Shown: positions 1 to 12,500, counted from the first letter of the stretch. The stretch is 64,000 nucleotides of DNA from Lactifluus volemus (GCA_022376515.1 WTXI01000007.1:806001-870000); one strand, 5' to 3'. Program-made: numbers and translations. Notes: a model not told the origin generated them from the letters alone.

Positions 1-1128
1 GTACCTTGGTGTTCGTCATAAACTTGAAACCTTTCTTAGTCAACAATTTTTGGAACCGCTTCTTGAATATCCATTATATGCCAATAATCAGAGAACGGGT
101 GAGTCAAAGGCGAAGTGAATGCACGAAATTTCCTCGTTCATCTCTATGCCTCCGATGTTACTCAGGAACTCAACAACGATAACGCGCTGATGATGTTTGA
201 CTGTGTGCTGATGTACAAATACAAAATTTCCTCATCAATTGCTCGTCTCGCTCAGTCTCCCAGTCTCCATAAACATCCGAGTCATTCCGCTTCCCACTCT
301 GTCGACCGTTGAAATATATTATGCTACTTGCAACCTCCAGTGTCTGCAAGGAAGGTGCCGACGTTCTCGTCTGCATTTCCCTAATTTCTAGTAGAAACTG
401 GATTTGTCTACAAGCCCGAATCGTTTCTACAACGTCAGAGGAGCTCCTGTGGATCACTACCCCTTCCCTGAAGAGCGTAGGATCGCTTCATTGATTTTGG
501 GGGACCATGTCGGCATTCACACACCTGACATGTACACCGTGACCGCCTAAGGTCCTGGGCTTTCTTTTATAAATTTCAAGGCTGATCGCTATACACAGCG
601 CCCGTACAATTTTGTTGGATCGGCGCGCGCTGTGCTCGTTCTTATCTTTGACACACGTAGTTCGACAATTACTGTTGGAAACCCGATTTGATTATTCGGA
701 GCTTGTTCGAGTTTCATTGTTCGAGCTTCGTTACCCGCCTGTAGGTTGCACTTCTCCGAGTGGCCATATAGCTGTATCACCCTTACAGGAATGATAGAGT
801 CTGGATTACGACTGAGTATGATGATGCGCCCCAATGTAATGCTACCCTTGGAGGGCTGTATTACTTTTCGACTAGTTCATAGGGCGATAGATTTCAGCGC
901 TTGCTACGTAAACCCGGGCATATTTTACATGTTTTACCTCAGAGCCAATGATTGATCGGATAAGGTAGGTAGGGGTTGAGGGCAGTGTATTTGTCAGCAT
1001 AACAAGTGAAACTGCTCGAAATTTCTAGCGTGTTCCATCAATTCCTTTATCGGCCACACCAGGACAGCTCTTGTCCTTTTCCTCGCCTCCTTCCTTACAA
1101 ACTTCTGCCTCTACTCAATACAACGACC
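1..1128. other. No gene recognised
   Basis: I see only short open frames on both strands, none with a recognisable domain or a convincing splice pattern. The last 150 bases are pyrimidine-rich and lead to the start codon of the DnaJ gene, so this stretch probably holds its promoter and 5' leader. The left end could also include the 3' end of a gene outside the window, but nothing in the sequence proves it. Confidence 0.5.
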
Positions 1129-2613
1129 ATGGTCTCCGAAACGTACGTTTCTTGCCATCTACCTGACCACATCTCTCAGCTCCCGCCTGCAGCAAATACT
1201 ATGACCTCCTCGAGGTACAACCCGATGCCTCGGAAAGCGACCTGAAAAAGGCGTATCGAAAAAAGTAAACATAAGCTTTCCTCCTCTGGCGGGTGTTGAC
1301 CCAACCTTGTACAGAGCATTGCGCTTGCATCCAGACAAGGGTGGCGATCCCGAACTCTTCAAAGAGGTCACGCATGCGTAAGCGCGAGGACCCTAAGACC
1401 AAGCCGAGGAACCTATTCGTTAACCTAATATATATATGCTTCAGATACGAAGTCCTCTCCGACCCACAAAAGCGTAGTATTTACGATGCACGGGGAGAGG
1501 CGGGACTATCAGAGTCCGGTGGGATGGGCGGTATGGATCCGCAGGTGCGCAGCCTCGTCCCATATGCTGTGCACCCAAAACGAATGTATTCCTCCCTCAC
1601 TTTCAGGACTTATTCAGTCAATTATTCGGTGGCGGTGGCTTCTTCGGTGGTGGTGGCCCCAGTTCGCGAAATCAGGGGCCACGCAAGACCAAGGACCTCA
1701 TCCATCGGGTACAGGTGTCTTTGGAGGACCTGTATAAAGGCAAGACAACCAAGCTAGCCCTGACACGCAACGTTATCTGTCAAAAATGTGACGGCAGAGG
1801 AGGAAAGGAGGGTGCAGTGAAGCCGTGCAGCTTCTGCCAAGGCCGTGGTATCCGCGTCACGCTCCGTCAGATGGGACCCATGATCCAGCAATTGCAACAG
1901 CCATGTGATGAATGCTCTGGAACTGGTGAGATAATCAATCATCGGGACAAGTGCAAGGGGTGCAACGCACGCAAGGTTGTCTCTGAGAAGAAAATGCTCG
2001 AGGTGCACATCGACAAGGGCATGAAAGGTGGTCAGACGATCACCTTCGCCGGGGAGAGTGATCAGGCGCCTGGTGTAACTCCCGGTGATGTCATCATTAT
2101 TATCGACGAGAAGCCGCACGAACGGTTCAAGCGCAACGAAAACAACCTCGTCACCGATGTGGAGATCGACCTCCTAACCGCTCTGGGAGGTGGCCAATTC
2201 TTGATCAGGCATTTGGATGAACGGGCGTTGGTTGTGACCATAACACCTGGCGAGGTTGTGAAGCAGGGTATGTCTCAAGTTAGCCGCTCGCACATGAATT
2301 CTGACATGTCGTCGACGTCATAGATGACATGAAGGTCATTCAAGGGCAGGGCATGCCATCGCAACGACATCACGACTTGGGTGATCTCTACGTCAAGGTG
2401 GCCATAAAGTGGCCAGAATCCATTGATCCCGGCAAGATCCATCTTTTAGAGCAAGTTCTTCCGCCACGCAGGCCAGTGCCAAAGTTCGCCAAGGGCACTC
2501 TTGTTGAGGAGGTAGATATGTCCGACATAGATCCGCGGCAAGAGCGAGCGATGCAAGAAGAGGCGATGGAGGAAGATGAGGCAGAGCCCCGCGTGCAGTG
2601 CGCGAACCAGTGA
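1129..2613 (+). CDS. ydj1: Type I DnaJ/Hsp40 co-chaperone, Ydj1/DNAJA type
   Basis: Co-chaperone that delivers clients to cytosolic Hsp70 and stimulates its ATPase. The split first exons rebuild a J domain beginning KYYDLLEVQPDAS, with the catalytic HPD in LRLHPDKGGDP. A Gly/Phe-rich linker (FGGGGGFFGGGGP) follows. The zinc-finger region has four CxxCxGxG-like motifs (CQKCDGRGG, CSFCQGRG, CDECSGTG, CKGCNARK), the last degenerate. The client-binding domains follow, and the protein ends in CANQ, a CaaX box. Ydj1 likewise ends in a CaaX motif and is farnesylated, so membrane tethering at the ER is likely. About 400 residues, as in the family. The first coding exon is only 14 nt (1129-1142). Introns lie near 1265-1315, 1381-1444, 1540-1603 and 2268-2323. 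The frame is unbroken. It converges on the UPF0538 gene with about 140 bp between stop codons. Confidence 0.93.
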
Positions 2614-2749
2614 TTTGTCTGTACCGTATCTTAATTCGGGGACGCATTTGGTAGTAGTTTTCATCCGTTATGTATAGTCGCCGCTGCCGTAACGTTACCC
2701 TCATATAGATCCTCTTTATACACAAATGCGCTACTCTACATCCCTCCAT

Positions 2750-3462
2750 TCAACTTTCCCATCGAGTCTACGACGCGACAGAATGAGGCCAACATAACAA
2801 GTGCAGCATATATTGGACAAAGTACCTCGGGATTTAACTTGAATTTCTCGTACATTTCTCTATTGAACAAGCTGACCTCGGTCTCGTTCTCTGGAATGGA
2901 AGGCACAATCTCTTGTCTCAGTCGCTCGAAGACTCCGGAGAGAATGACGCACCAAAAGCGCAGTCAGTCAATGGTTTGGTGTCATCAGAAAAGATCCAGT
3001 CGTCATGGTCGAGATTAATGATGAGATTGGTTGTCTAGACACCACTAGTCAGTGCACGCCGCGTTCCTCTATCCGTAAGTTCGGCTAGACCTTGGCCCCA
3101 TGGGCTTGCGTGTATAGTTTCAGGGTATCTAATAGACGATTTGATTCAGCGTATGCTTGACAAGCTGTACGGAAACTAGGCATACCAAAGTTTGTAGAAC
3201 GATAAGGTTTCCACCCGGGCTGGGTCTGGATTGCTATCAAAGAGGGATTGGGTTCGACAGTAGTGAAGGGATAGGGAGGGGTGGGCTCACCATTCCGTAC
3301 TATCGTTTTGAGACCACCCACTGTGGTCGTCTCGAGATTGATGTCACGCAAGACTAGACTTCGCTCTGTTCGAAACTCAAAGGACTTTATCACGCGTACG
3401 GTGATGATAGCAGATGTCTTTGGCCGGGCGAGATTTGTGAGCGTGTTGTCGAGATCTGACAT
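2750..3462 (-). CDS. UPF0538 protein, C2orf76 homologue
   Basis: Small conserved eukaryotic protein of unknown function. The first exon reads MSDLDNTLTNLARP and then ITVRVIKSFEFRTERSLVL, which matches the start of C2orf76 (ITVRLIRSFEHR). The stretch DTLKLYTQAHGAK matches its DTLKIIHQAHKSK. Later exons carry LIINLDHDDWIFSDDTKPL and ETEVSLFNREMYEKFKLNPE. They end at NPETRWES, comparable to the NPISSW end of the human protein. Introns are at about 3027-3085, 2929-2970 and 2771-2828. Met at 3462 is the only upstream Met open to the conserved core. Its start codon overlaps that of COG4 on the other strand. Function cannot be inferred beyond a ubiquitin-like N-terminal fold suggested for the family. 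Confidence 0.85.
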
Positions 3463-6400
3463 GTCGCGGGCCGGGGTCAACGAGCACGACCGACCCGATC
3501 CACCACCAATGAATGGCACACCGGAATCTCCTCTCACACCGTTAACCCAGCGACCGTCACCCTCGACACTGACAACCCTTCCTCAGATCCTCTCCGCGCT
3601 CTCCCTCCTCGAGTCCGAGGAAGCCGAGGTGTCCAATTCACTCTCCGCGCTCCTCACCAACCAAGAGCCCATCCTCAACTCTCTCTCCCGCCTCCAATCT
3701 CTTCTTCCACATGTTGATGAGCTCTATACCGAAGCGTCCATGCTCTCACATAAAGTCTCAGCCACGGCGCGGACGGCGGAACGCGTCGGCGGACGCGTGC
3801 GCACCCTGGATGAGGAGATGCGCAGGGTACGCGAGGCGAGTGACCGCGTTCAGCAGGTCATGGAACTCAAAGTTTGTCTCTTTCGTCCTCCTTCAGTCCT
3901 TTTTTTTCTTTTCTCATACGCTAACGCGTGCATAACAACAACAACTAGTCATCCTTGGCTGCGCTCCAGTCATCCATCGACGCGCAGGATTGGGAGTCGG
4001 CGACACGGCACTGTGCGCGGGCTATGGCCCTCCCCGAGGGTGTGATCAACGGCGCTTTTGCGGGGACGGCTGTCGTATGGATCCGTCTTTCCTACGCATT
4101 TTCTTATTTTACAACTGACCTTTTTTTTAAATTTATTTGTGGTGACTCTAGCCTTCATCGGAGAACCCGTTACCGCCCGCACAGACACTGGACGACGCGC
4201 GAAAGCATCTGCTCCAGGTGTTTAGGCATCAATTCACACAGGCGACCAAGGAACGTGACGCAGTTGCCACCACACGCTTCTTCAAGCTGTTCCCAGTGAT
4301 TGGTTGGGAGACCGAGGGATTGGAGGCCTATGCATCCTTTATCGTCGACCTTGTCAAGGTACGGCCCCCCGCGTCTGTACAAAGTACGTCCTCTTGGGAT
4401 GCGATTTCATCTGCGGGCTTTGAAATTCAACTACATTCTCTGTGACAGCATCTTCCCCGCTGTACTATATAACAGCTTTGACGGCTCTGTTTGAGAGCAT
4501 AGCCATGATCGTCGATCAACACCAGCCCGTAGTGGAGAGTTACTACGGCACTGGGAAAATGGCCAGTGTGATCACGCGCCTCTTGCAGGAGTGCGATCGT
4601 GTTTGCAAAGGCCTTATAGAGGGTTGGGAGGAAGAACGGGCGATGAAGCGTAAGGTATGGAACACTAAACTCGCTGATTATGTCAGGGTTGAGCAGCTGT
4701 AGCTTGCAGACGTAGCAAACGTGAACTTTCCACCACCAGGTATATCCTCACCGACGGGGGCGCGAAGGCCAACATTAGGGCCCCCTTCGGAAGACGACGT
4801 GAACCCCCGAGACATCGACAAGGTGATATCTGAAGTTGCGGGGATGGCTGGCCGGTGGAACCTTTTCAAGCGTTTTCTGTCAGACCGTCTAAAGGCAAGC
4901 TGGTCCTCTCTTGTTTGTGAAGTACCCCATTTCTAAAATGCAGTAATATAGAATGAAAGTGAGGATGAAGGCGAAAAGCGTGGCACGCCCGTGCCAGGAC
5001 ACGAAGAGATGTCGATATCGTCGGCATCTAGGAAGCCCCCAGATGGTCCACCACATGCCATGTCTGAGGAACTGAGAGCAGTGGAATCATGCGCTTGCAA
5101 CAAGCTCTTTGAAGATCTCCTCGGCACGTACTACACCCCCCTGGAGGTCTGGTACACCCGGAGCGCTGTCGACAAAGTCTCGCATTTCACTCCATTCGTA
5201 CACCACAATGCTGAAACCGTATGTAGGCGCACCGCCTTTCGACACCGGATACGACATCATCACCGGCCACAACAACCACCCCCGATGATGCTTTCTACAT
5301 CTTCAAGGTGGTCCTATCGCGATTGCTTTCGACGGGCGCATCGAGGGTTGTCGAGCGGACCGCTGCGGCATTGCGTAGCGTGATAGACAATGATTATGCG
5401 GGTATGATCCGACGCAAAATGGACGATGTATACCGTAACGCGGGTGGTGGACGAGGAGAAAAAGTGGAACGTGACAGCCGTTCCGCGTTTATCGTGCGTA
5501 GTCGCCCCATATGATCTCTTGTTTTCACCCTAGCTACACTAAAAACGCACAGATATTATTGAACGACCTGGAAATATCTGCATTGCACATGGACCGCCTG
5601 GTGAAAGACCTGCTTAGCTCGTCTGTTATCTCCCAGGGTTTCCCAGCAGAAGAGGTGGAAGCAGTGCGCAACAGTATCTCGTCATTCTCCAGCATCGTGC
5701 CAAAGTTCCAGTCGACCCTACGCGTAGGCGTCGAGCAACTGTTCAATCAGCTGCTGCGACCAAAACTCCGCACGTTTTTGCCAGACGTGTACAAAGATGT
5801 TTCGTACGTCCTCGACGACGATGCGTATGTGGCTGCGGAGTATCAAGACGTGAAGCGGAAACGATTCATCAAGGCTTGGGAGGGCCTGGTGGATGGTTAT
5901 AAGGTACGTTGCGGAAAACTGCCTTGCACACGCCGTGATCTCATGCGAGCACGCACTTACTCAGGACACGCTCACGGAGAATAACTACCGCTTGTTCTTC
6001 GGTCTTGCGTTGGACGTGTTAATCCGACCTTGGGAAAAGCTGGTTCTTGGCCTGAAGTACAACGAAGTAGGTGCTTTTTTTTGCTCTTCATCTCACAGTC
6101 TAGTGACCCCCTTCTTTCTGTTATAGCTTGGTGCGGTGCGGTTCGATCGTGATTTGCGCGCGATCACGACGTATCTTTCCTCACAAACCGCGTTTGGCGA
6201 CGTACGTGACAAGTTTGTGCGACTCCAACAGATCGCCACGTTGCTCAATCTCGATCAAGTACGTCCCAGTTTTCTTTCCTCCATTCTGCTTTGAGCAGGA
6301 GCTGATGTTTGGCGAGTAGGAAGAGGACGTGGACGAGTTTTATAATAGTTCTGGGATCACTTGGAAGTTGAGCGAGCAGGAGGCTCGGTCGATTGCGGGC

Positions 6401-6463
6401 TCAGGGTATAAACATCTCAACGTCATATATTACCTCGTGCTGGCAGAGAATTCCTTCCGGTAA
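3461..6463 (+). CDS. COG4: Conserved oligomeric Golgi complex subunit 4
   Basis: Subunit of lobe A of the COG tethering complex, which catches retrograde vesicles at the Golgi. The N-terminal exon contains a coiled-coil stretch (ESEEAEVSNSLSALLTNQEP, then VGGRVRTLDEEMRRVREAS and VMELK) in the order seen in human COG4. Later exons carry FRHQFTQATKERD and FKLFPVIGWETEGLEAYASF, a COG4 hallmark. The last exon ends GITWKLSEQEARSIAG...YKHLNV, close to the human end with its ITWRL core. At least ten introns of 50-80 nt are visible by donor and acceptor. Two starts are possible: Met at 3461 (MSRAGVNEHDRP) or the in-frame Met at 3509 (MNGTPESPL). If the upstream one is used, the start codon shares CATG with the opposite gene. 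No frame break found. Confidence 0.88.
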
Positions 6464-6659
6464 ATTAATCTGGCTTGGGGCTGTACAGCGGCTTTCATCA
6501 CAACAGCCTGACTACGTCTCCACATGTGCAAGTCATGCAGTAGTCAACCTGATTAATGTGTAAAGTAATAATACAAGACGGGCAGGTGACACCCATAGGA
6601 TCAGAGAAACAGCATAAAGCCATCTGTGTGAATGTCCAAGTTTTTCGTGAAAATTGCAT

Positions 6660-7689
6660 CTATCCTCGCCGGAGGGCATCCAGGCGCGCTTGTAAGGCAT
6701 CTTCATCTGCCATGCCTCCTCCGCTGGCGCCACTCCCAGAGCTGGTATTCCCAGGTGGAGGGGCGGGGCCATCGCCAGAGCGATGGGTTGCCGCTCGGTC
6801 ACTGTTGAGGCGGTAGCTAAGCTTGTTGGTGCATCGGCAAGCTGGAGATGGGCAGGACTGCCGGTGAGTGGAGATAAAAAAGACGTGGGTGAAGACGCAA
6901 ACCTGCTGCGAAAGTCCGACACCGATCTCGTCGAGGACTTGTTTGAGAATCTTATCGCTCTCCTCTTCCTCGTCCTCCAGCTCGTCATCCATGGCGTCAT
7001 CGACCGCGTCGCTCATCATTTCCTCTTTCATGTCCATCGTTGCGCTCTCGCGCTCAAATTCGTTCATGATTCGCTGGATCTGCGGGAGGTTAAGCCCTCG
7101 GTTCATGCTCTTCATCGCCTGTTTGTTTTTTTAAAAACAAAGATTTCATATCAGCCTCTTCCGCAAGGATGCTAAGAGGGAAGGACAAACGCGAGTGGCA
7201 CCACGCATGGCGTCGGCCATTTGTTGGTTGCTGCGTAGCGTCTGGATTCGCAACCCGACGGCCTGCAATTGCGTGCGCATCTGGTAGAACTTTTGTACGT
7301 ATCTGCGGGTACGGACGAGGTCCTTTGCCATGACCTTGCATGCGTTCTGTGTGTGTGCGCGCGCGCAAAGAGACGCCGTGCTTTATTTTAGAAAAAAGCA
7401 AACCCCTTGGGAAAGAGGAATGGGAATGAAACGGGCGTATGGAGTTAGAAACGCACAAGTTGTCCCGCCTTGGCACTTTTTTTAATGTCCATGATGAGCT
7501 TCTTCTCGCTCTGTTCGAGCTTGGTGCGCTCGCGGTCGAGTTCGCGCTGCGCTTTTGCCAGGGCGCGTTGGTGTTGACGCAACCGTTCTGCAGGTGTGAC
7601 GGTGCGGCCAAAGAGGGCTTCCTGTGGTAGATCATACGATTATTGTGGCAAATTTTGTTCATAATCGGAGAACGTACGACGATGTTCAT
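6660..7689 (-). CDS. vps2: ESCRT-III subunit, CHMP2/Vps2 (Did4) family
   Basis: Core ESCRT-III subunit that recruits Vps4 for membrane scission at the endosome. A 12-nt first exon (7678-7689, MNIV) splices to EALFGRTVTPAERLRQHQRA, giving the family's N-terminus. Next come the basic helix (KKLIMDIKKSAKAGQL), NACKVMAKDLVRTRRYVQKF and MKSMNRGLNLPQIQRIMNEF. The acidic autoinhibitory part follows (MSDAVDDAMDDELEDEEEES), then the MIM1 motif DEDALQARLDALRRG that binds Vps4. Length is about 225 residues. The last exon is odd. The conserved LADAPTSLATAS segment and the MIM1 end lie in different frames, and one extra base in the G runs at 6756-6768 (plus strand) would join them. A splice at a nearby acceptor avoids the shift but loses LADAPT. 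It diverges from the AN1 gene with 50 bp between start codons. Confidence 0.88.
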
Positions 7690-7739
7690 GGTTGTTGGTG
7701 GTGTATTAGTCGCTCTACTTGGCGGCCCGAGACCGGGAG
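7690..7739. promoter_or_regulatory. Shared 50-bp divergent promoter
   Basis: Only 50 bases separate the start codons of the minus-strand CHMP2 gene and the plus-strand AN1 gene. The core promoter or transcribed leader of each must lie in this stretch or inside the other gene. No TATA box is obvious. Confidence 0.5.
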
Positions 7740-8755
7740 ATGGACTTGGCTCACATCGGCGCACATTGCTCCCTCGCTTCTTGCCACGAACTCGACCTTT
7801 TACCTATCCGATGTCGTTGTGATAAGCAATTCTGCAAAAACCATATCTTTCCAGATGCCCATCAATGTCCCGTGGATCCGTCCCAGGCTCTGAGGGACGC
7901 GTCACCAACACTTCAGAAATTGCAGCGCTGCGCCTTTGTTTCTTGCAACAAACCTAGCCTCGACGCATTTGTCGGCGATTCTGCTGGGGAAGGAGGCAGG
8001 ACATCTTCCCTATGTACGCGGTGTAAACTTGGCTACTGCGCTTCGTGAGCTCTTTTCCCTCATCTTGCAGCACAATCCTCAAAAAGGTCTCTAACCAATC
8101 CATCCGCGATTTCTCAGACATCGCGACGCATCCCAGCACGCATGTCCAGTTGCAGAGCCCGTTCCGGCACCCAAGAACGAGGTTGCTCACGCTTTACTCG
8201 CCAAACACTTTCCGAGCTTGGCCACGGGCTCAAGTAGCAAACCCGTGAACGGAGCTCCACGCAAGGTCCCTACCGACCCGAAGAAATTGGCACAGTTTCT
8301 GAAGGTCGAGCTTATGAAGATGCGCCATCGCGCGGTGCCCGCAGATCCGAAAGACAAGCCAGGTTCTATCGGGATCGACCAGCGCCTGCACGTTAAAGTA
8401 CACTGTAAGGGCGATCGCGAACCGGTCGAGAAGATCTTCTGGTTCCGAAAGGTTGCGTCTGTTCCCCTTGTTCACTTCATATTCCATATATTCACGTCTC
8501 CCTGGCTTAGACTGTGGGTACAGGGAGAGCAATCGATATACTTGCTCATCAGTTCAACATCAGGAACACTGCGGTAGGTTTGCTGATACTACTGTTTCAG
8601 CATTATTGTTCACAGCCTTACAGCCACTACGTCTCTCCCGGCGAGAAACGACCAATCAAGAAGTGTTGGTAGTGTTGGAGACTGATCGGCTTCTCCGTGA
8701 ACAGGTTGAGGATGGATGTGAACTGTTTCTTAGTTCGGATAATGGCCTTGCATGA
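7740..8755 (+). CDS. cuz1: AN1-type zinc-finger protein, Cuz1/ZFAND1 family
   Basis: Adaptor linking the proteasome and Cdc48/p97, important in arsenite stress and stress-granule clearance in yeast and human. The N-terminus MDLAHIGAHCSLASCHELD continues into an AN1 finger with Cys/His spacing (CRCDKQFCKNHIF, then HQCP). A second finger follows (RCAFVSCNKPS, CTRCKLGYCASHR). The C-terminal half contains a ubiquitin-like region (KIFWFRKTVGTGRAIDILAH, LRLSRRETTNQEVLVVLETD, EQVEDGCELFLS), as in Cuz1. Introns lie near 8048-8122, 8453-8512 and 8574-8626. Met at 7740 is the only ATG before the first finger. It shares a 50-bp promoter region with the CHMP2 gene. Stop at 8753-8755. No frame break. Confidence 0.85.
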
Positions 8756-9554
8756 TACATGTGTATTGAACATGACAACGCTCTATCTATTATGAGATGG
8801 GCTGTGCAGTACATACAATGTGAATAACTTAGCAAGATGGATGTGTAAGAGTTATACTCATATCAGCAGACCATTGGATTTCTGTACTCATCGTCCGATG
8901 CACGAGGTCAGCATCTCGGGTGTTGATCTCATGGCTCTGTCATTTCCGCACATGCTCTGTTGGACGGGCGTGGTGTTCACCAGAGCAGTGCTTGTTGGGT
9001 GCCCGTGAATGCAGATTCGAGCCAAGCGCGGCTTGCATGCATGAGCATCGCGTTCTTAGTTGTGTGGAAAGGTCCCAAGAAGAACTCCGTGATACGACAG
9101 TTCTTGAGTGATGTGCGCAGGAAGGACTGGACTATCTGCTCATGACAAGCCACCAGATGAATGAAGCCGGTGGCGTTATTAATGGCAGACTGGCAGGCAC
9201 CTGGCGAGAAAAGTGAGAGAGCATCAGCAAATATAATACACGAGAAAACAAGAGAAAGCACTGTCAGCTATCGACCCGGGGAAGACTTTCCAGCCAGCCT
9301 CGCACGTAGGAGCCGCTATTCCGTCCTCGGTCGCTACTTCCTCATCGAATCACCACGAACACGGGCAGTATATATTTCATACCGCCCAAACATCACCACG
9401 TAGTTTGGCGATTGAGGCGAATCAACTCGCGACGTTGTCCAGCTTCACCGCGCCTGCAGCGTGGTTAGGGTCTGGCACGACAAGACCGAACATATATTGC
9501 CCTCAGACTCGGAATCAGAACAATGGTAGACCAAAGTCATGATCTAGCAATCAA
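8756..9554. other. No gene recognised
   Basis: Contains the 3' flank of the AN1 gene and the 5' flank of Tel2. An open frame on the minus strand (9261-8977) with several cysteines and a hydrophobic start was considered and not accepted, because it lacks a recognisable family and splice context. The segment 9360-9540 may hold part of the Tel2 leader. Confidence 0.4.
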
Positions 9555-12500
9555 ATGCGAAATGTGATAAACAAGTTGGAAGCTCGCATCTCTGACCTGC
9601 CTACACTTCTTGCTCTCTCTCAGGACCGTTGGACTGTATTGGCCTTCTTCCACCACACTATAGGCAGTACAACACGGCCCCCCTCCACCCTGATGCCTTT
9701 CATGCATCCAGACACCTTCCTCCGCTCCAGAGAGCACTATTGGAACATGTCATCCCTAATTGGGAACCTACTTTATCCCGAGAAAAGTTGATGCCTTTGG
9801 TGGAGCAATGGTTTATTCCTGATGCTTTTTCATATGCGACCTCTGCTGCCGGACAAGTTGCCGTGCACGCTTACTCCTCTATCTTGTCTCTACCTTTCAC
9901 AGCCTACTCAATGAATTTGTTGGCTCGACTGACGAAAACGTATCCCCTCGATCGGTTACACACCAGCGTGTTTTCTCATGTGAATAATGATACGTCCTCA
10001 CGACAGACGCTCCTTACATGGGAAGATGTGATACAGTGTGTCTTGTCCGTTCCTACGAAGGTGGCGAATGCTCTCGAAGGGAAAGGAGAAATTCCCAAGG
10101 AGTTAGAGTTGGGACCCTACTTTGCTCATCTGAGCCTCAGGTGCGAGGCCTTACTTTGGGAACTCTCACAGGGACATCCGAAAGGTGCGTCCCATTTCGG
10201 TTGAATGGGCTCATCTCTGATAGCTCTCAGAAAGTATGCCATCTATCACCTACTTATTCACGAAACTTGTAAATATTGGTGCCTTCCCCGCATCCAAGCT
10301 GACCTCTCCGTCGCAACCTTCTTTCTTTCTCTCTACTCTCCCCACCATAAGGAGACGTCTTTTACAAAGAGGTAGTGCCACGGAATCCTACTCTGGGCTC
10401 TGGTCCGCCATCCTCGAATCGCTGCCATCTTCCCTCACTCTACAACACATCCTTGCTTCTTTCTTCGCACATATCTCAGTACCAGATGCTCCACTCGACG
10501 TCTCTGCGCCCTCGCGGGGACTCGTGAAACGAGAAGCCACTCTCCTCCGAGGCGTAATTGGGAGTTTGGGGAAAGAAAAAAAGTACCTATTGGATAACAC
10601 TTCTGCGGTTGTTCTTGCGCGTGATTGGAGCGAATACCATGCCAGGGTGTACACTTGTTGGGTCGCAGGCGCCTCGACCGGTGTGGTTGATCGCCAAGGT
10701 GAGTGTCTTCTCGTTATGACTCGTGTATGTCTCAACTCGTTAATCGTAGCCATCTCTGCTTTCTTAACCCCGACGCTGGACATGTGGACGTCCCCGGAAC
10801 ACATAAAGTATTCCTTACTTGGGCGACATCATTGTAAGGCATTTGATATTCTTTGCATCATCTCTTAATAACTGTTTCAGACTTGACGCTGCTACTCTTG
10901 ACTGTCATCTCATATTTACCAACCTCTTCCGCTACCTTGCGGGATTTAGCGCTCTCTGGGCCATTCATCCGTAGCATAGCCACTTATATCGGACATCTGG
11001 ATCCCTCGGTTCGACGTTGCGGCATGCTAGTAGCAGAGGAAGTTGCCCATCGCACTGGAAAAGCGCTCGATTTTGAGGATTGGGAAGGCGACGACGGTGG
11101 AAAGCCATGGGCTAGAAGTGTGCGCCAGCTCCTCAGCGAGAAAGATACTGATTCCCTAATACCGGATGATGACGACGGGGATGGGTTGATCGTCGCAGAA
11201 ATCGTTGAGGACGCTTCCGAACCCTCGGGCCAACCTCTACAAACGTCTCGGGAACTTTCCCCTCCACCCTCGGGCTATGATTCGGATGACTCACTGACGG
11301 GGTATGCATCGCCACCATCATCTCGTTCGCCTAGTCCCACCCCCTCGGAACTGGCGGAGATCGAGAAGGACCCTACATCACATATAGGCCGTACTAAGGT
11401 TGCGCGTCCTGTATATCTTGCACAGCTGGGAGAGATGATCCGAGGCACGAGCGGCCTGCGGACTGAACAGGAGAACCAAGAAGCGGAGAAGATCGAGATC
11501 GCTCTGGATGCAGCCGAGGAGCTCATTCGACGAAAACGAGGCTATGGGACAGAACTCGGTGGGTCAGCAACGTCTGAATGACGCCACTCTGCTCATCTGT
11601 GATTGAAAGAGGAGAATGCGGTGAATCTCGTCTATGCTCTAGTTGGCTTGAATAACAATTATGAGTTGGATGGGTTTGACGTTAAGCGTCAAGCCGCACT
11701 GAATGCCCTCGTTGCATGCAGTCCCCGGAAAGCTGCTCCGTGAGTTCGTTGCCCGTTCACATGGTCTTGCTGATCAAAGTGGTAGGGCAATAATTGAAGA
11801 ATTTTTTAAGAATCAATATTCTAGTGATCAGCGGTTTGTTATGCTGAACTCTCTAGCACTCGGTTCATATGAATTGGGCGGCCTCACTCTACCTGACACA
11901 GCTGCGATCCAGCCTCTCACTGGGAATCGGATATCTTTTCCCAGCAAGCGGTTACCAGGAGTACAGCACGAACGCTACCTTCTAGCGTCATCCACAAGAC
12001 AGGTTCAAGGACTCTTGCAGGATATTTCCCGCTTAGCGATCGAACAAACCCGTGAAGCGAATGCAGACCGTACGCCCAACCTCGTTCGCGAACGCCAGTT
12101 ACGTATACGACAGCCGGAAAGAATTACCGAGGTCAAACAACCAAGTGTGGCGCAACTCGTTGAGCAAATACGCATGTCGCAGACCGCGTCCGCGATGACC
12201 AAATTTACGGACGTGGCAGTCGAGTGTTTCCTCTACCCGTTGATGAATCGTTTCTGGCTGTTCTTGCGGGATGAACAAACACGCGAAGAGCGCACCGCGC
12301 ACCGCGATACGTTGCATCAGTATCGCGGCGCCGGAACGGGGTTAATCCTCAACGCCCTCGTCCTGTCTCACTTTCTCGCCACGCTCGGCGTCCTGGTACA
12401 CGCGTCAAGAAACGCGCCCGCTTGGTTGGCAGTCGTAGCGCCGGATGCGCTGGAGCTCGCCATCACGCTGGGCACGCGGCCCGTTTCGCGAGTCGACGAG

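Noticed and set aside
8977..9261. Minus-strand frame with a signal-like start and five cysteines (possible small secreted protein)
   Set aside because: Cysteine spacing does not fit a hydrophobin or other family I know, there is no splice support, and codon use is not distinctive.
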